Below the pieces are notes generated by a model. It searched no databases. It worked only from the letters and a program-made list of their open reading frames with translations, and was not told the origin of the DNA. Shown here piece after piece: positions 1-16,477 of a stretch of DNA of 16,477 nt. The stretch's first letter is position 1, and every line of letters starts with the position of its first letter. A program made the position numbers and the translations under genes. The DNA is from Deltaproteobacteria bacterium (GTDB taxonomy: Bacteria; Myxococcota_A; UBA796; UBA2385): the NCBI GenBank assembly GCA_015489145.1, contig WGAH01000115.1, positions 1 through 16,477 of the forward strand. Reading direction: 5' to 3'.

Positions 1-149
1 ATCTGGTCGAACGCCATCTCCTGCGCGTGACCCCGCGCCGCCAGAACGCGCGTGATCGCCGCCGTCAACGTCGTCTTCCCGTGATCCACGTGACCGATGG
101 TCCCGATGTTCACGTGCGGCTTCGAACGATCGAACTTTTCCTTCGCCAT
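1..149 (-). CDS. tuf: Elongation factor Tu, N-terminal part (runs off window)
   Basis: The first 49 residues of EF-Tu, the GTPase that delivers aminoacyl-tRNA to the ribosomal A site. The protein begins MAKEKFDRSKPHVNIGTIGH and contains the G1 P-loop GHVDHGKT at about residues 19-26. The ATG is at 149. A purine-rich GGAG sits six bases upstream, in the 21-nt gap after the fusA stop, so the gene is probably co-transcribed and coupled with fusA as the last gene of the str group. Residues 36-48 (about VLAARGHAQEMAF) vary in the family and are unremarkable. This is the second of two tuf copies in the window. The other contributes only its C-terminus, so their identity cannot be compared here. The truncation is the window edge, not a mutation. 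Confidence 0.97.
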   Translation of the reverse strand, partial: MAKEKFDRSKPHVNIGTIGHVDHGKTTLTAAITRVLAARGHAQEMAFDQ

Positions 150-170
150 GGTGCTCTCCGGGGTTCCCGC

Positions 171-2246
<2,076 letters not shown>

Positions 2247-2300
2247 GTCGTCTCCTCGGCATCGCGGTCACCTCAACCACACGCGCGAGGGAGAGAGGAA

Positions 2301-2323
2301 CTCGGCGCCGCCCGGGCGCCGAG
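2301..2323 (-). promoter_or_regulatory. Perfect 9-bp hairpin between rpsG and fusA
   Basis: In the 120-nt rpsG-fusA gap, positions 2301-2309 and 2315-2323 are exact reverse complements (9 bp, 5-nt loop). On the transcribed strand the 3' arm is followed by TTCCTCTCTCCC, a pyrimidine tract but not a clean U-run. It could be a weak terminator or attenuator that lowers fusA-tuf expression relative to rpsLG, or an mRNA processing or stability element. The fusA Shine-Dalgarno lies about 45 nt further downstream and is not sequestered by it. Confidence 0.5.
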
Positions 2324-2366
2324 GAGGTGATGGGCGCGGTGTCGCGCCAGGGCGGGGGCGGTGCCC

Positions 2367-2837
2367 CTACCAGCGGTAGTGCGCGAAGGCCTTGTTGGCC
2401 TCGGCCATCCGGTGGACGTCGTCCCGCTTCTTGACGGCGTTGCCGCGGTTGTGGGCGGCCTCGATCAGCTCGTTGGCGAGCTTCTCCCGCATCGACTTGC
2501 CCGGACGCTTGCGGGCGAAGGACACGAGCCAGCGCATCGCCAGGGCCATGCGGCGCTCGGGGCGGACCTCGACGGGCACCTGGTACGTGGCGCCGCCGAC
2601 CCGGCGGGACTTGACCTCCACGGCGGGCTGGCAGTTCTCCAGCGCGCGGTGGAAGATCTTGAGCGGCTCCTCCCGGGTGCGCTCCTGCACCAGCTCGAAG
2701 GCGCCGTAGACGATCTTCTCGGCCACCGCCTTCTTCCCGTCGAGCATCACGACGTTCATGAACTTGGTGACGAGCTGATCCCCGTACTTCGGGTCGGGGA
2801 GGATCTTCCGCTTGGGGACTTCACGACGACGAGGCAT
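2367..2837 (-). CDS. rpsG: 30S ribosomal protein S7
   Basis: A 156-residue S7, the usual family length. S7 nucleates assembly of the 30S head by binding the 3' major domain of 16S rRNA and lies near the E site. The basic N-terminus PRRREVPKRKILPDPKYGD, the central ALENCQPAVEVKSRRVGGATYQVPVEV region (given in part: VGGATYQVP) and the C-terminal NKAFAHYRW are all typical. The ATG at 2837 lies nine bases after the rpsL stop, with a weak GGAAG in between, so translation is probably coupled to rpsL. In E. coli S7 represses its own operon by binding the rpsL-rpsG intercistronic region. The 9-nt gap here is too short for that element. Confidence 0.98.
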   Translation of the reverse strand: MPRRREVPKRKILPDPKYGDQLVTKFMNVVMLDGKKAVAEKIVYGAFELVQERTREEPLKIFHRALENCQPAVEVKSRRVGGATYQVPVEVRPERRMALAMRWLVSFARKRPGKSMREKLANELIEAAHNRGNAVKKRDDVHRMAEANKAFAHYRW

Positions 2838-2846
2838 GGCGCTTCC

Positions 2847-3230
2847 CTACTTCTTGAGGTCCTTGGGACGCTTGGCACCGTACTTGGACCGGCGCTGCCG
2901 GCGGCCCTCGACGCCCTGCGTGTCGAGCGTGCCGCGAATGATGTGGTAGCGCACACCCGGGAGGTCCTTGACGCGGCCGCCCCGGATGAGCACCGTGGAG
3001 TGCTCCTGCAGGTTGTGGCCCTCGCCCGGGATGTAGGAGGTGACCTCCATGCCGTTCGTGAGCCGCACGCGGGCGACCTTCCGAAGCGCCGAGTTCGGCT
3101 TCTTCGGGGTGGTCGTGTAGACCCGGGTGCACACGCCGCGCTTCTGGGGGCAGCCCTTCAGCGCGGGCGAGCTGGTCTTGCGCCGGATGGTCCGGCGTCC
3201 CTTTCGGACGAGCTGGTTGATCGTTGGCAT
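2847..3230 (-). CDS. rpsL: 30S ribosomal protein S12
   Basis: A 127-residue S12, the decoding-centre protein of the small subunit. The hallmark stretches CPQKRGVCTRVYTT, TPKKPNSALRK (41-51) and GGRVKDLPGVRYH (84-96) are present. Lys43 and Lys88, the classical streptomycin-resistance positions, are wild type, so a streptomycin-sensitive S12 is predicted. Asp89 is the residue that RimO methylthiolates in E. coli. The ATG at 3230 is preceded by GAGGT four bases away. This is the first gene of the str group. A 137-nt gap with a candidate promoter separates it from rpoC. Confidence 0.98.
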   Translation of the reverse strand: MPTINQLVRKGRRTIRRKTSSPALKGCPQKRGVCTRVYTTTPKKPNSALRKVARVRLTNGMEVTSYIPGEGHNLQEHSTVLIRGGRVKDLPGVRYHIIRGTLDTQGVEGRRQRRSKYGAKRPKDLKK

Positions 3231-3323
3231 CCGTACCTCGGAAATCTCGATGAAGGGGGGACCCGGTCAGCGGCGGGATGGGCCGGAGCCGGGCCCGGAC
3301 CCCGACCGCAAGGTCGAACCGCA

Positions 3324-3354
3324 GCCGGCGCCTCCTATGGGCGGAGACACCGGC
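3324..3354 (-). repeat. 12-bp inverted repeat overlapping the str promoter
   Basis: Positions 3324-3335 and 3343-3354 pair over 12 bp as RNA (two G-U wobbles) around a 7-nt loop. The repeat spans the -35/-10 spacer and the -10 of the candidate str promoter and begins 14 nt after the rpoC stop codon. No U-tract follows, so it is not a standard intrinsic terminator. It may be the 3' end stabiliser of rpoBC mRNA, a Rho-related structure, or a DNA-level operator. Confidence 0.45.
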
Positions 3355-3360
3355 TGTCAA
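3332..3360 (-). promoter_or_regulatory. Candidate promoter of the rpsL-rpsG-fusA-tuf unit
   Basis: On the minus strand, TTGACA (3360-3355), a perfect sigma-70 -35, is followed by a 17-nt spacer and TAGGAG (3337-3332) as a poor -10. It lies in the rpoC-rpsL gap eight bases after the rpoC stop, and would give a leader of roughly 95 nt before rpsL. The candidate secE promoter has the same 17-nt spacing and a similar TAGGGG -10, which supports both modestly. The -10 lacks the conserved final T, so this remains a prediction. Confidence 0.45.
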
Positions 3361-3367
3361 GCCCGCG

Positions 3368-8143
<4,776 letters not shown>

Positions 8144-8223
8144 GGTGGCTCCTTCGGAGCGGGTACCCGCCGCTGACCTTGAATGCGAAGAAAACTTGGA
8201 GGAAAGGGTGGATGCGTCGTGGA

Positions 8224-8240
8224 GCCCGGCGGCGCCGGGC
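8224..8240 (-). promoter_or_regulatory. GC-rich hairpin in the rpoB-rpoC gap
   Basis: Positions 8224-8230 and 8234-8240 are perfect 7-bp reverse complements with a 3-nt loop, just after the rpoB stop in the 103-nt gap before rpoC. No U-tract follows, so it is unlikely to terminate transcription. An mRNA-stabilising or processing role is possible, and so is chance in such GC-rich DNA. Confidence 0.35.
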
Positions 8241-8246
8241 CCGGGC

Positions 8247-12476
<4,230 letters not shown>

Positions 12477-12880
12477 GTGCGAGCTCCTGCACGCTACGAG
12501 ACGCCGCGGACGCGCCTCGACAAGACCTTCGGGAAAGAGACGACGGCGAGCGCCGACGCCGCGACGCCCCCCGAGGGGGAGCCGGGCGCACCCGTGGCCC
12601 CGGGACGAGGCCACCGCGCCGTCCCGTGGCGAATCACGCTCACGCAGTCGTTCATGAAATCAAGGGACTCCGGGTGCGCCCGACGAGGGGCCCAGATGAC
12701 CGTGGCCGGCGGTCGCCAGCCGGGAATGAGCGCGGGCGCTCCCTATCCGAACCGTCCCGACGCGCACGCGCGCCGGGCGGCCGGAACGGGCGGACGCCCA
12801 TGCACGGAAAGGCCGCGCGCGACATGGCGGCTGCCATGCCGGCGCAACCTCCCGGGGAGCTGGTGCGCACGCGCGCCCAA
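12477..12880 (-). other. 404-nt rplL-rpoB intergenic region
   Basis: No convincing gene. A 72-codon reading frame at 12652-12870 is Arg/Pro/Gly-rich and has no Shine-Dalgarno. E. coli also has a long rplL-rpoB gap, carrying an attenuator and an RNase III site that set the L7/L12 to RNA polymerase ratio; a similar job is plausible. I see no strong promoter. The main content is the structured element at 12583-12682, plus a small 6-bp hairpin (12823-12828 with 12833-12838, 4-nt loop) about 45 nt after the rplL stop. Confidence 0.7.
12583..12682 (-). promoter_or_regulatory. Potential structured RNA upstream of rpoB
   Basis: Positions 12583-12594 and 12671-12682 are perfect 12-bp reverse complements that enclose 76 nt. 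Inside, 12601-12607 pairs with 12620-12626 (7 bp, 12-nt loop). An overlapping alternative pairs 12594-12599 with 12609-12614 (6 bp), and the AGTCCC around 12664-12669 could instead pair with the GGGAC of 12621-12625. The interior, about 12630-12665, is the most AT-rich part of the gap. Mutually exclusive pairings suggest an attenuator, an RNase III-type processing stem or a leader switch. It lies about 107-206 nt upstream of the rpoB start. Confidence 0.45.
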
Positions 12881-13261
<381 letters not shown>

Positions 13262-13295
13262 GGTGATTCCTCCGGTGGATATCTTGAAGGGTGAA

Positions 13296-13321
13296 GCGGC
13301 GGCCGCGCCTCGCGGCGCCGC
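13296..13321 (-). promoter_or_regulatory. Hairpin in the rplJ-rplL gap
   Basis: Positions 13296-13301 pair with 13316-13321 and 13303-13307 with 13311-13315 (11 bp in all, one bulged base at 13302, 3-nt loop). No U-run follows. It ends about 20 nt before the rplL Shine-Dalgarno, leaving that site free. It could protect rplL mRNA or help uncouple rplL translation from rplJ. Confidence 0.4.
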
Positions 13322-13336
13322 GGGAGATGAATGGGG

Positions 13337-13870
13337 CTACTCGGCTTCTTCCAGCTTCTTTTCGTAGTTCTTGAGCAGGTAGAGCAGGTCGCGGGCCGGG
13401 GCCTGCAGCACGCCGAGCACCTGCCGCGGGCCTTCCTGGATCGTGCGGAGCAGCATGACCAGGAGCTCCTCCCTGCTCGGGAGGTCGGCGACCTTCTGGA
13501 TCGCCTCGGCGTCCAAGGTCTCCCCGTCGAACCAGCCGCCCTTGATCTCGAAGAGCTTCTGCTTGCGGAGGTCCTTGGTCGCGTCGCGCAGCTTCTTCGC
13601 CGCCGCGATGGGATCGTCGCCGGCGATCACCCAGCCGGTCATGCCGGTGAGGTACTCGCCGAGGCCTTCCTTGTCCGTGCCCTCGATCGCCCGGCGGGCC
13701 AGGGTGTTCTTCACGACCTGGTAGCCGACGCCGGCCTCCTCGAAGGCGCGACGGAGCATGTTGATCTGGGCGACGTCGACGCCGCGGAAGTCGGCGAGGG
13801 CGACGTAGGGCGCCTTCGCGATCCGGTCGGAGAACCGCTCGACGAGCGCTTGCTTCTGTGCGGGATTCAC
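13337..13870 (-). CDS. rplJ: 50S ribosomal protein L10
   Basis: A 177-residue L10 (E. coli 165), the base of the stalk: its N-terminal domain binds 23S rRNA with L11 and its C-terminal helix carries L7/L12 dimers. Recognisable parts are YVALADFRGVDVAQINMLRR (22-41) and VVKNTLARRAI (52-62). The long charged C-terminal helix ends NYEKKLEEAE. The start is GTG at 13870, with AGGAGG six bases upstream in the 11-nt gap after the rplA stop. In E. coli the L10-L12 complex represses this pair through a leader upstream of rplJ. The gap here is too short for that leader. Confidence 0.97.
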   Translation of the reverse strand: MNPAQKQALVERFSDRIAKAPYVALADFRGVDVAQINMLRRAFEEAGVGYQVVKNTLARRAIEGTDKEGLGEYLTGMTGWVIAGDDPIAAAKKLRDATKDLRKQKLFEIKGGWFDGETLDAEAIQKVADLPSREELLVMLLRTIQEGPRQVLGVLQAPARDLLYLLKNYEKKLEEAE

Positions 13871-13881
13871 GTCGAACCTCC

Positions 13882-14601
13882 TCAGTAGCCTTCGGAGCGC
13901 CGCTGGGCGTCCTGCGGGTCGACCTTGACGCCCGGCCCCATCGTGGAGCTGAGGGCGATGGAACGGAGGTAGGTGCCCTTGGCCGAAGCGGGCTTCATCC
14001 GGATGAGCGTGGCGAGGAGCGTGTAGAAGTTCTCGAGGATCTGCTCCTCGGTCATCGACGCCCGCCCGATGGGGGCGTGGATGATGCCGGCCTTCTCGAC
14101 CCGGAAGTCGATCTTGCCCTGCTTGAGCTCGCGCACGGCCCGCCCGACCTGGTCGGGCGCGACCACGGTGCCGACCTTCGGGTTCGGCATGAGGCCGCGG
14201 GGACCGAGGATGCGGCCCAGGCGGCCGACCTTGCCCATCATGTCGCGGGTGGCGACGGCCTTGTCGAACTCCAGCCAGCCGTCCTTCTGGATGCGCTGGA
14301 TGAGGTCGTCCCCGCCGACCACGTCGGCGCCGGCCTCCTCGGCGGCCCGCGCGGCGTCACCCTGGGCGAACACCGCGACGCGCACCGACTTGCCGGTGCC
14401 GTGGGGCAGGCTGACCGCGCCGCGGATCATCTGGTCGGCGTGGCGCGGGTTCACCCCGAGTCGGATCGCCGCGTCGACGCTCTCGTCGAAGCGCGCGTTG
14501 GCGAGCTCCTTGACGAGCTTCACCGCCTCCTCGATCGGGTAGCGCCGCTGCCGGTCCACACGCTCGCGAAGCGCGCGCACGCGTTTTCCCTGTCTTGGCA
14601 T
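13882..14601 (-). CDS. rplA: 50S ribosomal protein L1
   Basis: A 239-residue L1 (family about 230), which forms the mobile L1 stalk that moves deacylated tRNA through the E site. The typical GRLGRILGPRGLMPNPKVGT stretch (about 124-143) is present, as are the C-terminal KPASAKGTYLRSIALSSTMG and GPGVKVD. The frame stays open upstream to 14766, but I chose the ATG at 14601 (MPRQGKRVRALRE). GAGGAG lies five bases before it, homology starts there, and a longer start would overlap rplK. In E. coli L1 represses its own rplK-rplA mRNA by binding a stem-loop. A hairpin that abuts the Shine-Dalgarno here (14613-14637) is a candidate. Confidence 0.97.
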   Translation of the reverse strand: MPRQGKRVRALRERVDRQRRYPIEEAVKLVKELANARFDESVDAAIRLGVNPRHADQMIRGAVSLPHGTGKSVRVAVFAQGDAARAAEEAGADVVGGDDLIQRIQKDGWLEFDKAVATRDMMGKVGRLGRILGPRGLMPNPKVGTVVAPDQVGRAVRELKQGKIDFRVEKAGIIHAPIGRASMTEEQILENFYTLLATLIRMKPASAKGTYLRSIALSSTMGPGVKVDPQDAQRRSEGY

Positions 14602-14612
14602 GGTGTCTCCTC

Positions 14613-14637
14613 GGACGGCGCCCGCGGGCGTCCGTCC
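14613..14637 (-). promoter_or_regulatory. Stem-loop abutting the rplA ribosome-binding site
   Basis: Positions 14613-14618 pair with 14632-14637 and 14619-14622 with 14627-14630 (10 bp, one bulged base at 14631, 4-nt loop). On the mRNA the 3' arm ends at 14613 and the GAGGAG Shine-Dalgarno of rplA begins at 14612, with no gap. This is well placed to influence initiation at rplA. Binding by L1 itself would be the obvious hypothesis but cannot be shown from sequence. Confidence 0.45.
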
Positions 14638-14704
14638 TGCTTCGCCGAGGTCTCCGGGTGCGACCCCCCTCCCTCGAATCGAAGCGAATGAGGTGCTGTC
14701 CTGG

Positions 14705-15136
14705 TCAGTCGACGACGCGAATCCCCATCGACCGCGCCGTCCCCTCGATGATGCGGGTCGCCGCATCGATATCGGTGGTGTTGAGATCGGGCATCTTCTG
14801 CTGGGCGATCTCGCGGACCTGCTCCCGCTTCAGCGTGCCGATCTTGATCTTGTTGGGCTCGCCGGAGCCCTTCTCGACCCGGACGGCCTTCTTCAGGAGC
14901 ACCGAGGCCGGGGGCGTGCGGAGCTCGAAGCTGAAGGTGCGGTCCGAGTAGACCGTGATGATGGTCGGGATGATCAGGCGCTCGGCGGCGTCCTTCTGGG
15001 TGCGGGCGTTGAACTCCTTGCAGAACATCGGGATGTTCACGCCCGCGGCACCCAGGGCCGGGCCGATGGGCGGCGAGGGGTTGGCCGCGCCCGCGGGGAT
15101 CTGCAGCTTGATCTGGTTGACGATCTTCTTGGCCAT
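14705..15136 (-). CDS. rplK: 50S ribosomal protein L11
   Basis: A 143-residue L11 (E. coli 142), part of the GTPase-associated centre. It binds the 1051-1108 region of 23S rRNA and is needed for RelA activation and thiostrepton binding. The N-terminal domain shows IKLQIPAGAANPSPPIGPAL with the conserved prolines (about 9-28) and GVNIPMFCKEFN. The C-terminal rRNA-binding domain has TPPASVLLKKA and GTARSMGIRVVD. The ATG at 15136 has AGGAG six bases upstream. It follows nusG after 59 nt and precedes rplA by 103 nt. Both gaps carry a stem-loop. Confidence 0.98.
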   Translation of the reverse strand: MAKKIVNQIKLQIPAGAANPSPPIGPALGAAGVNIPMFCKEFNARTQKDAAERLIIPTIITVYSDRTFSFELRTPPASVLLKKAVRVEKGSGEPNKIKIGTLKREQVREIAQQKMPDLNTTDIDAATRIIEGTARSMGIRVVD

Positions 15137-15147
15137 CGTTGGCTCCT

Positions 15148-15166
15148 ACCGCGACGGGGTCGCGGT
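15148..15166 (-). promoter_or_regulatory. Perfect hairpin abutting the rplK ribosome-binding site
   Basis: Positions 15148-15155 and 15159-15166 are exact 8-bp reverse complements with a 3-nt loop. The mRNA 3' arm ends at 15148 and AGGAG begins at 15147, the same no-gap layout as at rplA. It is a candidate translational control site for rplK-rplA, where L1 acts in E. coli. L1 specificity is inference. Confidence 0.45.
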
Positions 15167-15195
15167 CGTGGTTCACGGTACGGGCCGGCCGCCGC

Positions 15196-15729
15196 TCAGC
15201 CGAGCCTCTCGACCTGGGTGAAATCCAGCTCCACGGACGTGGGACGCCCGAAGATGGTGACGTAGACGCGCAGCTTGGCCCGGGCCTCGTTGACCTCCTC
15301 GACCTTGCCCGTCATCGAGGCGAAGGGGCCGTCGATGATCCGCACCTGCTCGCCCCGCTCGAACTCGATCACCGGCCGCGGCGCTTCCTCCGCGTCCTCG
15401 CCCTGGTGGGTGATCCGCCGGACCTCCTCCTCGGGAATGGGGGGCGGGTTGCGCGCGCCGCCGATGAAGCCCGTCACCTTCGGCGTCTCCTTGACGAGAT
15501 GCCAGGTGGCGTTGTCGATCTCCATCTGGACGAACATGTAGCCGGGGTAGACCTTGCGGGTGGTCGTGCGCTTCTGGCCGTCCTTGACCTCGACGACCTT
15601 CTCGGTGGGCACGAGGACCTCGCCGAAGCGGTCCTGGAGGCCGGAACGGCGGATGCGATCCTCCAACGCGAGTTTCGCCTTGTTCTCGAAACCCGAGTAG
15701 GTGTGCACGACATACCACTGCTTGGCCAT
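15196..15729 (-). CDS. nusG: Transcription antitermination/elongation factor NusG
   Basis: A 177-residue NusG (E. coli 181). The NGN domain (about 1-115) binds the beta' clamp and reduces pausing; it begins AKQWYVVHTYSGFENKAK and includes RKVYPGYMFVQMEID. The C-terminal KOW domain (about 122-177, with GEQVRIIDGPFASMTGKVEEV in part: RIIDGPFASMTGKVEE) contacts Rho or ribosomal S10. The open frame continues upstream to 16239, but that stretch overlaps secE in another frame and is not NusG-like. I start at ATG 15729, preceded by GAGG seven bases away. The gap after secE is 59 nt, consistent with one transcript. Confidence 0.98.
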   Translation of the reverse strand: MAKQWYVVHTYSGFENKAKLALEDRIRRSGLQDRFGEVLVPTEKVVEVKDGQKRTTTRKVYPGYMFVQMEIDNATWHLVKETPKVTGFIGGARNPPPIPEEEVRRITHQGEDAEEAPRPVIEFERGEQVRIIDGPFASMTGKVEEVNEARAKLRVYVTIFGRPTSVELDFTQVERLG

Positions 15730-15788
15730 GGAGGTTCCTCTATCCGACAGGCGGAGCTGCTCGAGGTGATGACTGCGGACCGGCCCCG

Positions 15789-16172
15789 TCACCCTTCGGT
15801 GAAGAGAAAGATGCTGGTCAGGCGCGCCCAGACGAAGTCGTAGCCCGCCAGCGCCCCGGCCACGATCAGGGTGAAGACGACCACGACCGTCGACGAGCGC
15901 ACCGTCTCTTCCTTGTCCGGCCACACGACCTTGCGGAGCTCGGTGATGGTCTCGTCGGTGAACGAGACGGCGAGCGGGTGCCGGTTGAGGATGAAGAAGG
16001 TGGCGATGGCCGCCACGATGCCGGCGAAGGTGGACGCCGTGGTGAAGCCGAGCAGCTGGACATCCCCGACCTCGAGCTTGGCCAGCAACGGCACCATCAG
16101 GCCGTGCACCGAGAACCCGGCGAGCACGGCGGCCGCCAGGTAGGTCATCACGATGTATCGCTGGTTGTCCAT
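15789..16172 (-). CDS. secE: Preprotein translocase subunit SecE (three-helix form)
   Basis: A 127-residue SecE, the clamp subunit of the inner-membrane SecYEG channel. Hydrophobic segments at about 8-28, 39-62 and 95-117 suggest three transmembrane helices as in E. coli (also 127 residues), rather than the single-helix form common in many phyla. The conserved amphipathic signature TELRKVVWPDKEETVRSS (77-94) lies just before the last helix, the essential core. The ATG at 16172 has only a weak GAAGG four bases upstream. The C-terminus ends SIFLFTEG. It is the first gene after the tuf terminator and is followed by nusG. Confidence 0.96.
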   Translation of the reverse strand: MDNQRYIVMTYLAAAVLAGFSVHGLMVPLLAKLEVGDVQLLGFTTASTFAGIVAAIATFFILNRHPLAVSFTDETITELRKVVWPDKEETVRSSTVVVVFTLIVAGALAGYDFVWARLTSIFLFTEG

Positions 16173-16209
16173 GCCGCCTTCGAGCGCCTGGTGGGCCCGC
16201 GCCGCGCGA

Positions 16210-16229
16210 GCGGAGCGAGAGCGCTCCGC
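16210..16229 (-). promoter_or_regulatory. Perfect 8-bp hairpin at the putative secE transcript start
   Basis: Positions 16210-16217 and 16222-16229 are exact reverse complements with a 4-nt loop. The repeat abuts the -10 of the candidate secE promoter, so it would form at or next to the 5' end of the transcript. A 5' stabiliser or operator is possible. Confidence 0.4.
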
Positions 16230-16258
16230 CCCCTACCACGAGGGGATTCTTCCTGCAA
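16230..16258 (-). promoter_or_regulatory. Candidate promoter of secE-nusG-rplKAJL
   Basis: On the minus strand, TTGCAG (16258-16253) is followed by a 17-nt spacer and TAGGGG (16235-16230). It sits between the tuf terminator and secE, where a new promoter is needed, and resembles the candidate str promoter in spacing and -10. The -10 is a weak match to TATAAT, so confidence is limited. Confidence 0.4.
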
Positions 16259-16261
16259 GTA

Positions 16262-16280
16262 CGGGGCCACCCGGGCCCCG
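16262..16280 (-). repeat. Second small hairpin after the tuf terminator
   Basis: Positions 16262-16268 and 16274-16280 form a perfect 7-bp stem with a 5-nt loop, directly after the U-rich tract of the tuf terminator and just upstream of the candidate secE -35. It has no U-run of its own. It could be a backup stop or chance. Confidence 0.3.
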
Positions 16281-16316
16281 AAAGAAAAGCGGCCGCCGGT
16301 TCGAGCCGGCAGCCGC
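16281..16316 (-). terminator. Intrinsic terminator downstream of tuf
   Basis: The stem pairs 16289-16299 with 16306-16316 (11 bp, one G-U) around a 6-nt loop. On the transcribed strand it is followed at once by TTTTCTTT (16288-16281). It lies 11 nt after the tuf stop codon. This is the only classical Rho-independent terminator I find in the window, and it separates the upstream tuf transcript from secE. Confidence 0.8.
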
Positions 16317-16327
16317 CGCCGTGAAGG

Positions 16328-16477
16328 CTACTCGACGATGTCGGTGACGACGCCCGCGCCGACGGTCCGGCCGCCCTCGCGGATCGCGAAGCGCAGGCCC
16401 TTCTCGATGGCGATCGACGTGATCAGCTCGACCTCCATGTTCACCCGGTCGCCCGGCATGACCATCTCCACCCCCTC
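16328..16477 (-). CDS. tuf: Elongation factor Tu, C-terminal part (runs off window)
   Basis: The last 49 residues of an EF-Tu, with the stop codon TAG at 16328-16330. The segment includes MVMPGDRVNMEVELI and ends RFAIREGGRTVGAGVVTDIVE, the domain III C-terminus found in bacterial EF-Tu. The position before secE corresponds to tufB of E. coli. A strong intrinsic terminator follows after 11 nt. No rpmG or tRNA-Trp gene lies between it and secE. The 5' part is beyond the window. Confidence 0.97.
   Translation of the reverse strand, partial: EGVEMVMPGDRVNMEVELITSIAIEKGLRFAIREGGRTVGAGVVTDIVE

Noticed and set aside
12477..12614. A 46-residue N-terminal extension of RpoB
   Set aside because: The extension is Arg-rich and unlike RpoB. 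The ATG at 12476 has a well-spaced AGGAG and starts where homology starts.
12652..12870. A possible 72-residue minus-strand gene between rplL and rpoB
   Set aside because: It has no Shine-Dalgarno and an Arg/Pro/Gly composition typical of random GC-rich frames, and it overlaps the potential structured RNA.
14602..14766. A 55-residue N-terminal extension of L1
   Set aside because: It would overlap rplK and shows no L1 similarity. The ATG at 14601 has GAGGAG at ideal spacing.

Overview
The window is one GC-rich (about two-thirds GC by eye) housekeeping block. All genes read leftward on the minus strand. From high to low coordinates the order is tuf (3' end only), secE, nusG, rplK, rplA, rplJ, rplL, rpoB, rpoC, rpsL, rpsG, fusA, tuf (5' end only). 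E. coli splits these genes between two loci (tufB-secE-nusG-rplKAJL-rpoBC and rpsL-rpsG-fusA-tufA); here they form one uninterrupted cluster with an EF-Tu gene at each end.

Likely organism: a high-GC deltaproteobacterium in the broad sense (Myxococcota, Desulfobacterota or relatives), with moderate confidence. The reasons are proteobacterial-type lineage inserts in RpoB and RpoC, a three-helix SecE as in E. coli, RpoC sequence of deltaproteobacterial flavour, and an EF-G of the type known from spirochaetes, planctomycetes and deltaproteobacteria. No 16S or other decisive marker is present.

Layout: 16328-16477 is the tuf C-terminus, followed by a good intrinsic terminator (16281-16316) and a candidate promoter (16230-16258) for secE-nusG and the ribosomal genes. 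12881-15136 holds rplKAJL, with GC-rich stem-loops in the gaps; two of them abut the Shine-Dalgarno sequences of rplK and rplA. A 404-nt gap with a roughly 100-nt potential structured RNA separates rplL from rpoB. 3368-12476 holds rpoB and rpoC. A second candidate promoter (3332-3360) lies between rpoC and rpsL, and the str genes rpsL-rpsG-fusA-tuf follow.

The products make up much of the gene-expression core: RNA polymerase beta and beta', transcription factor NusG, ribosomal stalk and decoding-site proteins, translational GTPases, and a SecYEG subunit. Two proteins depart from the norm. RpoC is 1591 residues because it has about 200 extra residues shortly after the catalytic NADFDGD motif. 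The EF-G in the str position resembles the mitochondrial EF-G2 / spdEFG2 group (ribosome recycling) more than canonical translocase EF-G. I see no mobile element, CRISPR array, tRNA, rRNA or defence-type system.
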